Assembly: GCA_040880545.1 (NCBI GenBank)
Contig: JBBDIE010000114.1
Span: forward strand, 1-22,463
DNA length: 22,463 bases
Reading direction: 5' to 3'
DNA from: M55B112 sp040880545
GTDB lineage: Bacteria; Bacteroidota; Bacteroidia; Bacteroidales; GCA-2748055
The notes under the pieces were generated by a model. The model searched no databases, was not told the DNA's origin, and saw nothing but the letters and a program-made list of their open reading frames with translations. A program made the position numbers and the translations under genes. Below are positions 7,438 through 14,901 of the stretch, in pieces (the first letter of the stretch is position 1; every line of letters begins with the position of its first letter).

Positions 7438-7857
7438 AAAACATCTCTGTCATCATTCACCCACTTAATAATCCTGAAAATCCTATCCTGCCCGCTGCTA
7501 AACACCTCTTTGGTTGCTTTATGACATTAGAAGATGAAATATCGTACATCTATTATCACCGTTATCTTTGCCCAGGAATAAAACGCTGCAAGGTCGAGAT
7601 GAAGGTTGTAACAATATCTCCTGCCAACACCGATCATCTCCCCTCAACTATTTTCCCGATATTCATATGCTGGTGAAGCGTTCTTGTCGTATTATACTGC
7701 GCTGAATGCCCTGTTATCAGTACACAGTATCGTTTCCGTGGTGAATTAACCTAAAGGGGCCACATGCAGGTCCCGGGAATTTTAATCAGAAGGTACGTGG
7801 ATCCTCCGCCAGAGGGTTGGGTGAGGTTTGATTTTGTATAAAGTGTTGATTGAGGTG
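7438..7857. other. Intergenic, relics only
   Basis: No complete gene is visible in these 420 bp. The one recognisable piece is a short relic of a pRiA4b ORF-3 family gene at 7759-7820, listed separately. Confidence 0.5.
7759..7820 (-). pseudogene. pRiA4b ORF-3 family gene relic
   Basis: This stretch lines up without large gaps against 9677-9738 inside the intact pRiA4b ORF-3 gene. GCCACATGCAGGTCCC and ATCCTCCGCCAGA are shared exactly, and most of the remaining bases match. It corresponds to the N-terminal part of the protein (around IWRRIQVPSDYNFWDLHVA). Frame is not maintained, so it is a fossil of a second copy. Confidence 0.6.
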
Positions 7858-9048
7858 TCAGTACAAAAATCCAAACAACCATATGGGAACTTTATTTCCA
7901 ACTCCGATCTCAATATCATCTGATGCAACAAGGTAATGATCCAGGTGTTTCACCTGGGTTGTTGTTTTATTCTTTCCTCCAACTTCCAACGTATAACCGT
8001 CGAAAACAAAATCACCGGCTTTAGGAGAATAGACTTGCAGTCCTGCATTGTGTAATTGATTATATACGAATGTTTCACGAATATTTCCTATATCCGGATT
8101 ATTCTTTAATGCATATGCCAGGTTTGTATTTTCAAGATATATTTTATCAGGTTTTTGCAGGGTAGAAACACCTTTACCTTCGGAGCTAAGGGTATTTAAC
8201 AACCTTGCATCTCTAAGCTGGTATATGTACTGATATATACTGTCACGACTCAAATCCAGCTTTCTTGACAACGCAGCAATGTTCGGTTTAAAGGGTACTG
8301 ATTCTGCAATTACTGCCAGTAGTTTTTTTACTTTGGTCGCTGTACCTGAATTATATGAAGCAATATACGCCAGGTCCGTATCTACAATTGTATTGATTAT
8401 CTGGTTCAGTTTTAACAAATAGGAATCTTCTCCTTCCAAAAAGATGGGAAGATAGCCCACCTCAGTATATCTTCGAAAAGCTGGTAAAGGCCTCAACCTG
8501 TTACCTATTGTTCGACTGATATTGAGATGATTCGTATAAATATCATCAAATGTAATTGAATCAAAATTAAGGTTGTAAGAAAATTGAAGATACTCCCGAA
8601 ATGATAATCCTGGCAATGTATAGCTGATAACTCTCCTGCTTAAATCTGCTTCACCCCTGTATATATCCAGTGCCGAAGAAGCTGAAAAGACAATCTTTAG
8701 TTCAGGTAAACCATCGTAGATATTTTTTAATTCCACCGACCAGGTTTTATACTTATGTACTTCATCAATAATAAGGAGTTTTCCGCCATGCTTATACCAA
8801 TCATTGGCTGTCTCAAGTAATGTATGATTATAAAACCAGGTGTGATCAGCAGTAATATATAAAGCCGTTTCCGGCATTCCCAGATCATATTTTAAGTATT
8901 GCAGCATCAATGTCGTTTTTCCTGCTCCACGCGGTCCCTTTATTGCAATCATTCGTTGATTCCAGTTGATTCGCCCATGTAAATGTCGTCTAAACGCATT
9001 CTTTACATTACGCAAAATACTTTCCTGAAATTCGAATAATACTTCCAT
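7858..9048 (-). CDS. AAA_14/DUF4143-type ATPase
   Basis: This is an ATP-binding protein of 396 residues from the ATG at 9046-9048. It has Walker A GPRGAGKTT (about residues 38-46), a hydrophobic strand ending in Walker B LLIIDEVHK (91-99), and an FSASSALDI sensor segment. The C-terminal half, about residues 190-390, carries DUF4143-like features: a winged helix at ALSRKLDLSRDSIYQYIYQL, then KPDKIYLENTNLAYAL, then RETFVYNQLHNAGLQVYSPK and FDGYTLEVGGKNK. Proteins of this class are common in accessory regions; their substrates are mostly unknown and some act beside toxin-antitoxin or defence genes. An in-frame TTG at 9069 is unlikely as the start because it falls inside the -7 box. A palindrome between promoter and start suggests autoregulation. 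Confidence 0.8.
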   Translation of the reverse strand: MEVLFEFQESILRNVKNAFRRHLHGRINWNQRMIAIKGPRGAGKTTLMLQYLKYDLGMPETALYITADHTWFYNHTLLETANDWYKHGGKLLIIDEVHKYKTWSVELKNIYDGLPELKIVFSASSALDIYRGEADLSRRVISYTLPGLSFREYLQFSYNLNFDSITFDDIYTNHLNISRTIGNRLRPLPAFRRYTEVGYLPIFLEGEDSYLLKLNQIINTIVDTDLAYIASYNSGTATKVKKLLAVIAESVPFKPNIAALSRKLDLSRDSIYQYIYQLRDARLLNTLSSEGKGVSTLQKPDKIYLENTNLAYALKNNPDIGNIRETFVYNQLHNAGLQVYSPKAGDFVFDGYTLEVGGKNKTTTQVKHLDHYLVASDDIEIGVGNKVPIWLFGFLY

Positions 9049-9070
9049 TTTGTCGTTTTGTTTCGACAAA
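9049..9070. promoter_or_regulatory. Palindromic operator candidate before the ATPase gene
   Basis: TTTGTCG (9049-9055) and CGACAAA (9064-9070) are perfect inverted arms around an 8-nt loop. They lie between the -7 box and the ATG. A related half-site (ATTCGACATT) lies a little upstream, near 9095-9104. It could be a binding site for an autoregulator or an mRNA hairpin masking the start. Confidence 0.45.
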
Positions 9071-9074
9071 TATA
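9067..9074 (-). promoter_or_regulatory. -7 box of the ATPase gene
   Basis: Reads TATATTTG on the minus strand, a perfect TAnnTTTG. Transcription would start near 9062, leaving a leader of about 13-15 nt before the ATG at 9048. This favours that start codon over the TTG at 9069. No good -33 box is visible. Confidence 0.5.
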
Positions 9075-9183
9075 GTTATTTTATGTCTTTTTTATTCGAC
9101 ATTATTAGATTTTTTTTCGATGTAATGCGGTTGAAATGGTCATAAATGGAAATGACAGGCCGGAAAAAAACTATCACCTCTTG

Positions 9184-9864
9184 CTAATCATCCAGGAAAG
9201 CGTTTTTCCAGCGTTTATAAGGTTTGTCAAAGCTGACCTCTTCAGGATTGAAATGATCAGGATCGTAATCCTCCCCAGCCCATATCCTCATCTCCTCATG
9301 TTCCCGATCTGAAGGATTACCAAGAACTTCCAGTACATGATAATATCCATCAATACCGCCACAGTCCTCCGGCGGACAGGCACGTGCTCCGTCAATGCAC
9401 AGAGGATATTTCAAGGATTTCTCCCTGTACATGTATCCCTCCAGTTTAACGCTATGCTCCCAGCCATCGCCATAATCGTACAGGTATTTTGCTTCGATCC
9501 CAAGGGCATTAAAGTAAGCACCCATCCAGATTTCCCAGCCAGGACAAACTTCCGGCATACCATCTGTTATCTGATGAAAATCGGGGATGCCAATATGCAC
9601 CTCATCTCTTTTCCCCTTCCTCTTGATTTCAAAATGATGCAAGTGGTAATCGAGCCATCCCATTGCATCATTTATTGCCACATGCAGGTCCCAGAAGTTA
9701 TAATCCGATGGCACCTGTATCCTCCGCCAGATGGTTGGTTCGATCCCCAGTAGTTCAATCCTGAACTGATACACCTGATTTTTCAATTCAGCATGCAAAG
9801 CCAATTTCTCATATATCATGAGATAGCCATTCTCTGTAAAATTTTTGTCGTATTTGCCAGGCAT
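9184..9864 (-). CDS. Plasmid pRiA4b ORF-3 family protein
   Basis: This 226-aa protein matches the pRiA4b ORF-3 family (PF07929) over nearly its whole length: VYQFRIELLGIEPTIWRRIQ at about 31-50, then FWDLHVAINDAMGWLDYHLH, then YLYDYGDGWEHSVKLEGY, then CPPEDCGGIDGYYHVLEVL, and a terminal DPDHFNPEEVSF, KRWKNAFLDD. The conserved Asp-Tyr-Gly-Asp-Gly-Trp core and the CxxxxC pair are present. The family is common on plasmids and genomic islands, and its biochemical role is not established. The start ATG is 9862-9864, with a second ATG at codon 16. It may be a single-gene unit. Two relics of related genes lie elsewhere in the window. Confidence 0.85.
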   Translation of the reverse strand: MPGKYDKNFTENGYLMIYEKLALHAELKNQVYQFRIELLGIEPTIWRRIQVPSDYNFWDLHVAINDAMGWLDYHLHHFEIKRKGKRDEVHIGIPDFHQITDGMPEVCPGWEIWMGAYFNALGIEAKYLYDYGDGWEHSVKLEGYMYREKSLKYPLCIDGARACPPEDCGGIDGYYHVLEVLGNPSDREHEEMRIWAGEDYDPDHFNPEEVSFDKPYKRWKNAFLDD

Positions 9865-9889
9865 AATGGATAGGTTTTCGATTCAGCAT

Positions 9890-9897
9890 CAAAAATA
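9890..9897 (-). promoter_or_regulatory. -7 box of the pRiA4b ORF-3 gene
   Basis: Reads TATTTTTG on the minus strand, a full TAnnTTTG match, about 25 bp upstream of the ATG. The -33 position has only a weak TTCA. Confidence 0.45.
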
Positions 9898-10155
9898 CCC
9901 GAATCATCCGGAAAAATGAAAGAAAACGTATTTACGTGATACGAATATTAGTCTAAGAATTGGTCATTTATCTTGCTGTCCACTAATTTAGGGTATATAC
10001 TCCTGAAAAATATTACCAGTAGTTTCGCGGAAGATTAAGCTAACCAAAAACCAGCATGCACGGAGACTGTTACAGGATATCCTCCGCAAGTGTTTAGAGA
10101 AGTGCTCAAGGCAGCCAAAGTTGTATAAATAGTAATTCAGGCTATTCCTGCTTTT
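9898..10155. other. Intergenic before hipBST
   Basis: No gene is supported. A short plus-strand frame around 10072-10127 ends GYPPQVFREVLKAAKVV before a TAA and looks like the tail of a lost gene, but a second frame is also open across it, so confidence is low. The operator region begins at 10156. Confidence 0.35.
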
Positions 10156-10175
10156 TTTACCGCCATAGCAGTAAA
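10156..10175. promoter_or_regulatory. Hip operator site O1
   Basis: TTTACCGCCATAGCAGTAAA is a near-perfect 20-bp palindrome (arms TTTAC-YGC and GCR-GTAAA). The same sequence with a single change recurs at 10278, next to the hipB start. HipB-type dimers bind palindromes of this kind. Confidence 0.7.
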
Positions 10176-10216
10176 TTTGATCCTCTACAATCTAAATTGT
10201 AATCATTACATAGTTT

Positions 10217-10236
10217 TTTACCGCTAAATAGGTATT
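10217..10236. promoter_or_regulatory. Hip operator site O2 (weaker)
   Basis: TTTACCGCTAAATAGGTATT keeps the left arm TTTACCGC of the other two sites and a degenerate right arm. It starts exactly 61 bp after O1 and 61 bp before O3. Confidence 0.55.
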
Positions 10237-10251
10237 TTTAATAAAAAAGCA

Positions 10252-10281
10252 TTGTAATTCGCATGAAAATGCATATATTTA
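10252..10281 (+). promoter_or_regulatory. hipBST promoter (TTG-N19-TATATTTA)
   Basis: TTG at 10252-10254 and TATATTTA at 10274-10281 are 19 bp apart. The -7 box overlaps operator O3, so HipB binding should block transcription directly. The leader is only about 12-15 nt. Confidence 0.6.
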
Positions 10282-10297
10282 CCGCCATAACAGTAAA
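10278..10297. promoter_or_regulatory. Hip operator site O3
   Basis: TTTACCGCCATAACAGTAAA differs from O1 at a single position, overlaps the -7 box and ends 3 bp before the hipB ATG. Confidence 0.7.
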
Positions 10298-10300
10298 ATT

Positions 10301-10540
10301 ATGTCTGAATTGAAGGAATTGGCAACCGTAATAAGGATACATCGAAAAGCTGCAAATCTTACCCAGCTGCAATTGGCTGAACTGGCAGGGGTTGGAAAAA
10401 CCGTTGTATTCGATATCGAAAAAGGCAAAGAGACTGTGAAATTCCTTACGCTGAAAAAAATACTGAAGGTATTAAATATTGAAATTCAATTGAGAAGTCC
10501 GTTACTCGATAACCAGCTTATTATAAATGAGAAAAGCTAA
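10301..10540 (+). CDS. hipB: HipB-like XRE-family antitoxin/repressor
   Basis: This small protein of 79 residues is an HTH_3/XRE DNA-binding protein. Residues 6-60 form the helix-turn-helix core: IRIHRKAANLTQLQLAELAG, then VGKTVVFDIEKGKETV, then LTLKKILKVLN. A short tail follows. In Hip modules HipB represses its own operon and can bind the kinase. Three matching palindromic sites upstream, one across the promoter, fit autoregulation. The ATG is at 10301-10303. The gene overlaps the following hipS by 14 bp, so the two are translationally coupled. Gene order and size match HipB of the three-gene HipBST type rather than the two-gene HipBA type also present at the right edge. Confidence 0.85.
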   Translation: MSELKELATVIRIHRKAANLTQLQLAELAGVGKTVVFDIEKGKETVKFLTLKKILKVLNIEIQLRSPLLDNQLIINEKS

Positions 10541-10841
10541 AGTGTTTGTCAAGGGGATAGAAGCGGGTATGCTTTCAGAAGAAAAGAAAGGTACAGCTTA
10601 TACATTTGAATATAATGACGGGTATAACGGCCCTGAGGTATCACGTACAATGCGGCCAACACAAAAGAGGTATACCTATAGTGAATTTCCGCCTTTCTTT
10701 GAAGGATTGCTTCCTGAAGGCATTCAACTGGAAGGGTTGTTGAAACATAATAAAATTGACAGGAATGACCTGTTTACTCAATTAATGGCTGTGGGTGATG
10801 ACGTGGTTGGTGCGGTTACCATAAAAGAGGTCGTTGAATGA
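10527..10841 (+). CDS. hipS: HipS-like protein (stand-alone HipA N-terminal domain)
   Basis: This 104-aa protein corresponds to the N-terminal subdomain of HipA as a separate gene: KAKVFVKGIEAGMLSEEKKG, then YTFEYNDGYNGPEVSRTM, then FPPFFEGLLPEGIQLEGLLK, then DDVVGAVTI. In long HipA proteins this domain is fused to the kinase, as in the 434-aa protein at the right edge of this window. In HipBST systems described for enteropathogenic E. coli, HipS is the antitoxin that neutralises the HipT kinase and HipB boosts this. The gene overlaps hipB by 14 bp and the next gene by 4 bp (ATGA), giving a tightly coupled operon. The assignment to HipS rests on length, order and the FEGLLPEG motif. Confidence 0.85.
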   Translation: MRKAKVFVKGIEAGMLSEEKKGTAYTFEYNDGYNGPEVSRTMRPTQKRYTYSEFPPFFEGLLPEGIQLEGLLKHNKIDRNDLFTQLMAVGDDVVGAVTIKEVVE

Positions 10842-11767
10842 GCAGGTGTCCGATCACATACGAACCCTGCGGAGATAACCTCTACAGTGAAAAAGGACTG
10901 AAACTGCTGTCGCCAGGTCTTTCCCAATTAAAACGATTAGAATTTACGGCCGAAGAACAAAGAAAGGAAGCCTTTCACCGCAGTAAAAAAATGTCCGTGC
11001 AGGGTGTTTCGCCTAAACTCAGCGCTGTCTTAAAAATTAAAGCGCAGAAATTTGAAGTGGTAGACAGTCATGGAAGATACCTGCTGAAACCCCAACACCA
11101 GTTCTATCCCCAGATGCCGGAAAATGAGGATCTGACCATGCGACTGGCACAATCCATAGACCTGGATGTCCCTGTTCATGGGTTGATCTGGTCAAAAGAT
11201 AATTCATTAACATACTTCATTAAAAGATTCGACAGGAAAGGACAGAAGGATAAGATCCCGGTTGAAGATTTTGCGCAGTTGGCAGGATTAAGCCGGGATA
11301 CCAAGTACGACTACAGCATGGAAAAAGTCGTCGGGCTGATCAATGCGCATTGTACATTTCCGGCAATAGAAAAAGTAAAACTGCTGAAATTGGTATTGTT
11401 CTGTTTTATCACGGGAAATGAAGATATGCATCTGAAAAACTTTTCGATCATCAATCAGAACGGGAAAATTGGACTGTCGCCCTGTTATGATCTGCTGAAC
11501 ACAACAATTGAACTGAAAAATGCTTCCGAAGAAATTGCACTGACCCTCAAGGGAAAGAAGCGAAATCTCACGAAACAGATGCTGACGCAGTATTTTGGCG
11601 GCGAAAGATGCGAACTGAACCACAAGGTGATCACTTCCACCGTTGAAAAGATCTTCCAGGCACGGCCGGGATGGATGAAGGAAATAGCGCATTCTTTCCT
11701 GTCGGATGAAATGAAGGAAAAGTATATCGATGTTGTTGAATCAAGATTCAAAAGACTGGATATTTGA
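10838..11767 (+). CDS. hipT: HipT-like serine/threonine kinase toxin
   Basis: This 309-aa HipA-fold kinase lacks the N-terminal subdomain. The Gly-rich loop reads MSVQGVSPKLS at about 52-62, with YLLKP (Lys84) as the probable ATP lysine and IKRFDR at 128-133. The catalytic loop GNEDMHLKNFS (193-203) keeps the Asp, His and Asn, and the metal-binding motif is CYDLLNT (216-222). All catalytic residues are present, so the kinase should be active. The E. coli HipT loop carries two autophosphorylated serines in an S-I-S motif; here the second serine position is Gln (S-V-Q). HipT of E. coli phosphorylates tryptophanyl-tRNA synthetase, HipA glutamyl-tRNA synthetase; the target here is unknown. It overlaps hipS by 4 bp. 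Confidence 0.85.
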   Translation: MSRCPITYEPCGDNLYSEKGLKLLSPGLSQLKRLEFTAEEQRKEAFHRSKKMSVQGVSPKLSAVLKIKAQKFEVVDSHGRYLLKPQHQFYPQMPENEDLTMRLAQSIDLDVPVHGLIWSKDNSLTYFIKRFDRKGQKDKIPVEDFAQLAGLSRDTKYDYSMEKVVGLINAHCTFPAIEKVKLLKLVLFCFITGNEDMHLKNFSIINQNGKIGLSPCYDLLNTTIELKNASEEIALTLKGKKRNLTKQMLTQYFGGERCELNHKVITSTVEKIFQARPGWMKEIAHSFLSDEMKEKYIDVVESRFKRLDI

Positions 11768-11793
11768 ATTTCATGAAACCTTCTCTCTCATTG

Positions 11794-11820
11794 GTCCCGA
11801 ATATTGGCTTTTTTCGGGAC
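11794..11820 (+). terminator. Hairpin downstream of hipT
   Basis: GTCCCGA (11794-11800) pairs with TCGGGAC (11814-11820), 26 bp after the hipT stop. There is no T run after the stem (a T tract lies in the loop), so it may be a weak terminator or an mRNA-stabilising hairpin. Confidence 0.35.
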
Positions 11821-11872
11821 ACATATACTATCAAACGCTTATATCAAAACAAATAGAGAATAGGGTGAAGGC

Positions 11873-11893
11873 TTTACCGAAAGGAACGGTAAA
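11873..11893. promoter_or_regulatory. Operator-like palindrome downstream of hipT
   Basis: TTTACCG (11873-11879) and CGGTAAA (11887-11893) are perfect arms with a 7-nt centre. The left arm equals the first seven bases of the hip operators. It may be a fourth HipB site or a coincidence. The stretch 11768-12025 otherwise shows no supported gene; a frame there (IENRVKALPKGTVKFIDELI) might be a relic. Confidence 0.35.
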
Positions 11894-12025
11894 ATTCATT
11901 GATGAATTAATTGAACAATCCGCCCTTGTGTTGTGTATGTTATTTTCTGTAGAAATCAGATTATCAATGCACAATCATCCATTAATTTTTATATATTTAT
12001 TACGCCAAACCTCAACCTTATCGGT

Positions 12026-14095
12026 GTGAATCGTATTACCCCGTACGCGAAAACCATGTTAAGAAAAGGAATCATTTTCTTTTCGATCGCAGCAGCAGTA
12101 ACGCTCATTTTACTCCAGGTTACGGGTAAATATACCTTCACCCTAGTAGATACCAACCATACATCAAATAATATTACCATAACCTATGCCGAACTGGACA
12201 GCGACAATATCAGTGAACGGATCGAACTCCACAAATACTTGGACGGGAAGTCTTCACTGATCGTTAAATCCAATGAACAGGTTATTGATCAATGGAATTT
12301 CAATGGAGATTTTATTAATTCATTCAAACTGTTGGTGCATGACTTCGATGCAGATGGGAAAAAGGAAATATTTGTTTTTACAAGTTTTCATGATTCGCTC
12401 TACCTGCATGGTATTGATGCAATGAACAGGAAGATTGAATTTTTGCAAATTCCTGTCTGCAAAATCATTCGATTGAACGGGTCCTATAACTACACAGTTG
12501 AGTTAATTGATTACTATGATGTGGATAAGGATGGCACAGAGGAGATTTTTTTCAATGTTAGTACAGGCTTTACCTTGACGCCAAGAAGGGTCTTTGCCTA
12601 TAATCCGCCAACAAAAGTAATAACAGGCTCAGCAGAGAGTTGTGCCAACTTGAGATCTTTCATGCGATTTGACCTGAACGAAGATTCCATACCTGAATAT
12701 ATCGGCAGTTCTTCGGCCACCGGCAATTGCGATCAGTCAGCAGACTATTCTGACATGTACGCCTGGCTCATGGTTTTTGGTCCTGACCTGACCTTCCGGT
12801 TCCCTCCCATAAAAACAGGAAATTATCCGTCAAAAACTGCCATTGTACCATACGGATGGAATGGGAAACCAGCCATACTTGCAATGCACGATTACACCGG
12901 AAGTGAGGATGAAGCGGATTATCTTGCCGTTTTTAATGCTCTGGGAAAATTGGTTAAACAGCGGGATATTGCTGATCCGGATATTCTAACCGGCTCCTTT
13001 CTGATCCCTGCCGGCAATTCACAACAAGAGCCGCTGATCCTGGATGAATCAGGGACATTGTATTCGATTGATGAGGAATTAGAATTGCATAAAATTCACC
13101 GGCTGAAACGCATCCGGACCTTTCCACCCACTTTTCTTGATATCGACAACGATGGCGAATCTGAAATTCTTTTTCTCCGGGAGGAAAGGGACGGAGTGGT
13201 GGTATACAGAAGTGATTTTACACACCCGGCAATCATCGGGTTTAAAGGTACACCTGCGTTCCCATATTACTCGGCCTATCATGACCAGGAAAACAAAAAT
13301 GCGCTGTCGGTCTGCCTGGAGGATCAGCATTTGGTATATGCCTATCACAGGTCCCTGGCACACCGGTACTGGTATATTTTACAGGTGGCCGTATTTCTTT
13401 TTTCCTGGGCACTTTACATGGTGTTGCTGAAGATGCGTGAATTCAGGGAGATGAAAAGAACCAGGGCACAGGAACAACTGGCCGAGTTGCAGATGCGTTC
13501 CATTCAGAACCAGTTGGATCCGCATTTTATCTTTAACGTACTTCAGTCATTCGGGGCCATGCTGAACGAAACCGACATGGAAAAAGCGAATTACCTCTTC
13601 GATAAGTATGCAGATCTGTTGAAGACGACCGTACTCAACAGCGACAAGATCCTGGTACCGCTGGAGGAAGAGCTCAGTTTTATTGAAAGTTACCTTTGGC
13701 TGGAGCGCTTCAGGCAGCAGGACAGGTTCGTTCATTCGATTGAAATCGGCAAAAATGTGGAAAAGTCCATGCTGATCCCGAAGATGATGATCTTTACTTT
13801 CGTTGAAAACGCCGTCAAACATGGCCTGTGGCACAGAGACCCGGGGGGAAAATTGTCTATTGTTGCAAGTAAGGCTAATGGTCATTTCAGGTTCACTATT
13901 TCAGACAACGGGATAGGAAGGGAGGAGGCCGCTAAGCTGGCACGTTTTTCAACCGGCAAGGGGTTAGGGATTTTGGATCAGATCCTGGAACTTTATAAAT
14001 TATTGCACCGCAAAAAGATTATATACTACATAAATGATTTGAAGGATAACCAAAAAGCTGCCGGCACCCTGGTAGATATTTACATACCGCAATGA
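12026..14095 (+). CDS. LytS-type sensor histidine kinase with FG-GAP periplasmic sensor
   Basis: A membrane histidine kinase of about 680-690 residues. An N-terminal membrane segment (IIFFSIAAAVTLILLQVTG) leads into a ~390-residue periplasmic region with at least four FG-GAP/VCBS loops (DFDADGKKEIF, YDVDKDGTEEIFF, FDLNEDSIPEYI, DIDNDGESEILF), likely a calcium-binding beta-propeller. A second membrane segment (YWYILQVAVFLFSWALYMVLL) is followed by the His_kinase domain: QLDPHFIFN with the phospho-His near 13522, TFVENAVKHGL (N box) and SDNGIGR (G box). It overlaps the response regulator gene by 4 bp (ATGA), forming a two-component pair. The start may be the GTG at 12026 or the ATG at 12056; the longer frame from 11933 is unlikely. 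The signal sensed is unknown. Confidence 0.85.
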   Translation: MNRITPYAKTMLRKGIIFFSIAAAVTLILLQVTGKYTFTLVDTNHTSNNITITYAELDSDNISERIELHKYLDGKSSLIVKSNEQVIDQWNFNGDFINSFKLLVHDFDADGKKEIFVFTSFHDSLYLHGIDAMNRKIEFLQIPVCKIIRLNGSYNYTVELIDYYDVDKDGTEEIFFNVSTGFTLTPRRVFAYNPPTKVITGSAESCANLRSFMRFDLNEDSIPEYIGSSSATGNCDQSADYSDMYAWLMVFGPDLTFRFPPIKTGNYPSKTAIVPYGWNGKPAILAMHDYTGSEDEADYLAVFNALGKLVKQRDIADPDILTGSFLIPAGNSQQEPLILDESGTLYSIDEELELHKIHRLKRIRTFPPTFLDIDNDGESEILFLREERDGVVVYRSDFTHPAIIGFKGTPAFPYYSAYHDQENKNALSVCLEDQHLVYAYHRSLAHRYWYILQVAVFLFSWALYMVLLKMREFREMKRTRAQEQLAELQMRSIQNQLDPHFIFNVLQSFGAMLNETDMEKANYLFDKYADLLKTTVLNSDKILVPLEEELSFIESYLWLERFRQQDRFVHSIEIGKNVEKSMLIPKMMIFTFVENAVKHGLWHRDPGGKLSIVASKANGHFRFTISDNGIGREEAAKLARFSTGKGLGILDQILELYKLLHRKKIIYYINDLKDNQKAAGTLVDIYIPQ

Positions 14096-14691
14096 GCAAT
14101 ATTAATTCCCAACAAGGTATTACCTGCTTCATCATTGATGATGAGGTTTTGGTAAGAAAGAGGCTGGAGACACTACTTGCGAAAGTTGAGCGCATGGAAC
14201 TGCTTGGCAGTGAAACCGCCAATGAAAAAGTATTGGTACAAGTGGCAGGAATGAAACCGGATATCGTTTTTATGGATGTGGAAATGCCAGGCATGGACGG
14301 TTTCGAAGCGATCCGCATGCTCAGAGAATATGGTTGTTATCCCAATTTCATTTTCGTCACTGCATTCAACCAGTACGCCATTAAGGCGATCAAAAATGCC
14401 GCCTTCGATTTTTTATTAAAGCCCGTGGACCTGGAAGAGTTAAAAGCAACCATCAACCGCTTTAGAACAACCTTAACAGGCCCGGCCGACAAAACACACA
14501 GGATCCCCGGATACCATATTTTGAGTCCCAGGGAACGCGAAATCCTCGACCTGCTCATCCAATGCAACACTTCAAAGGAGATTGCTGAGAAGCTGTTTAT
14601 ATCTAAGAATACGGTGGATACACATCGGAGGAATATGCTGAAGAAGCTGGGACTGAGAAATACTGGAGAGCTTTTCAAAAAAATTATTTGA
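14092..14691 (+). CDS. Response regulator, receiver plus LuxR/NarL HTH
   Basis: This 199-aa transcription factor has a receiver domain at residues 10-125: acidic pair Asp16-Asp17 in IIDDE, phospho-acceptor Asp62 in FMDVEMPGMDG, Thr90 in FVTAF and Lys110 in LLKPVD. A NarL/FixJ-type helix-turn-helix follows at about 144-196: LSPREREILDLLIQ, then TSKEIAEKLFISKNTVDTHR and KKLGLRNTGELF. The LytS-type kinase encoded just upstream with a 4-bp overlap is the obvious partner. Such kinases are more often paired with LytTR-domain regulators, so a NarL-type output is a domain mosaic. The operon of exported proteins 255 bp downstream is a plausible target, but that is inference. Confidence 0.9.
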   Translation: MSNINSQQGITCFIIDDEVLVRKRLETLLAKVERMELLGSETANEKVLVQVAGMKPDIVFMDVEMPGMDGFEAIRMLREYGCYPNFIFVTAFNQYAIKAIKNAAFDFLLKPVDLEELKATINRFRTTLTGPADKTHRIPGYHILSPREREILDLLIQCNTSKEIAEKLFISKNTVDTHRRNMLKKLGLRNTGELFKKII

Positions 14692-14700
14692 TTTGTTACG

Positions 14701-14716
14701 TACTCACAAGTGAGTA
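14701..14716. terminator. Palindrome after the response regulator
   Basis: TACTCAC and GTGAGTA are perfect 7-bp arms around AA, 9 bp after the response-regulator stop. There is no long T run. It may be a weak terminator or a DNA-binding site for a dimeric NarL-type regulator. Confidence 0.35.
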
Positions 14717-14758
14717 TCTCTTTCACTGCAGGCTGGTATTCATATATCTCCTGAAGTC

Positions 14759-14830
14759 TTATAATTTGCATTATAATCTTAATCTTCGCTTATGATGCAA
14801 ACAAAATTCCACCAAATACTTTGGAAGTAT
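14759..14830. repeat. Further inverted repeats in the 14692-14946 gap
   Basis: TTATAAT (14759-14765) pairs with ATTATAA (14770-14776). Near 14816-14830, ATACTT and AAGTAT flank TGG. With the palindromes at 14701 and 14902, four perfect inverted repeats lie in one 255-bp gap. No gene is seen there. Confidence 0.35.
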
Positions 14831-14901
14831 ATACACCAATAATCAAAAAGTCAGGTTGAATTTTGAAAACTCATGGAGGGACTGAGTTAATTAAGAACAA
14901 C

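Noticed and set aside
9069..9069. TTG as start of the AAA_14 ATPase
   Set aside because: It lies in the -7 promoter box; the ATG at 9046-9048 is downstream of the predicted transcription start.
11288..11692. 134-codon frame antisense to hipT
   Set aside because: Shadow of a gene with all kinase motifs on the plus strand.
11730..12029. 99-codon plus-strand frame overlapping the end of hipT
   Set aside because: It begins inside hipT and has no family match I can see; only its central part might be a relic, so it is mentioned only in a note.
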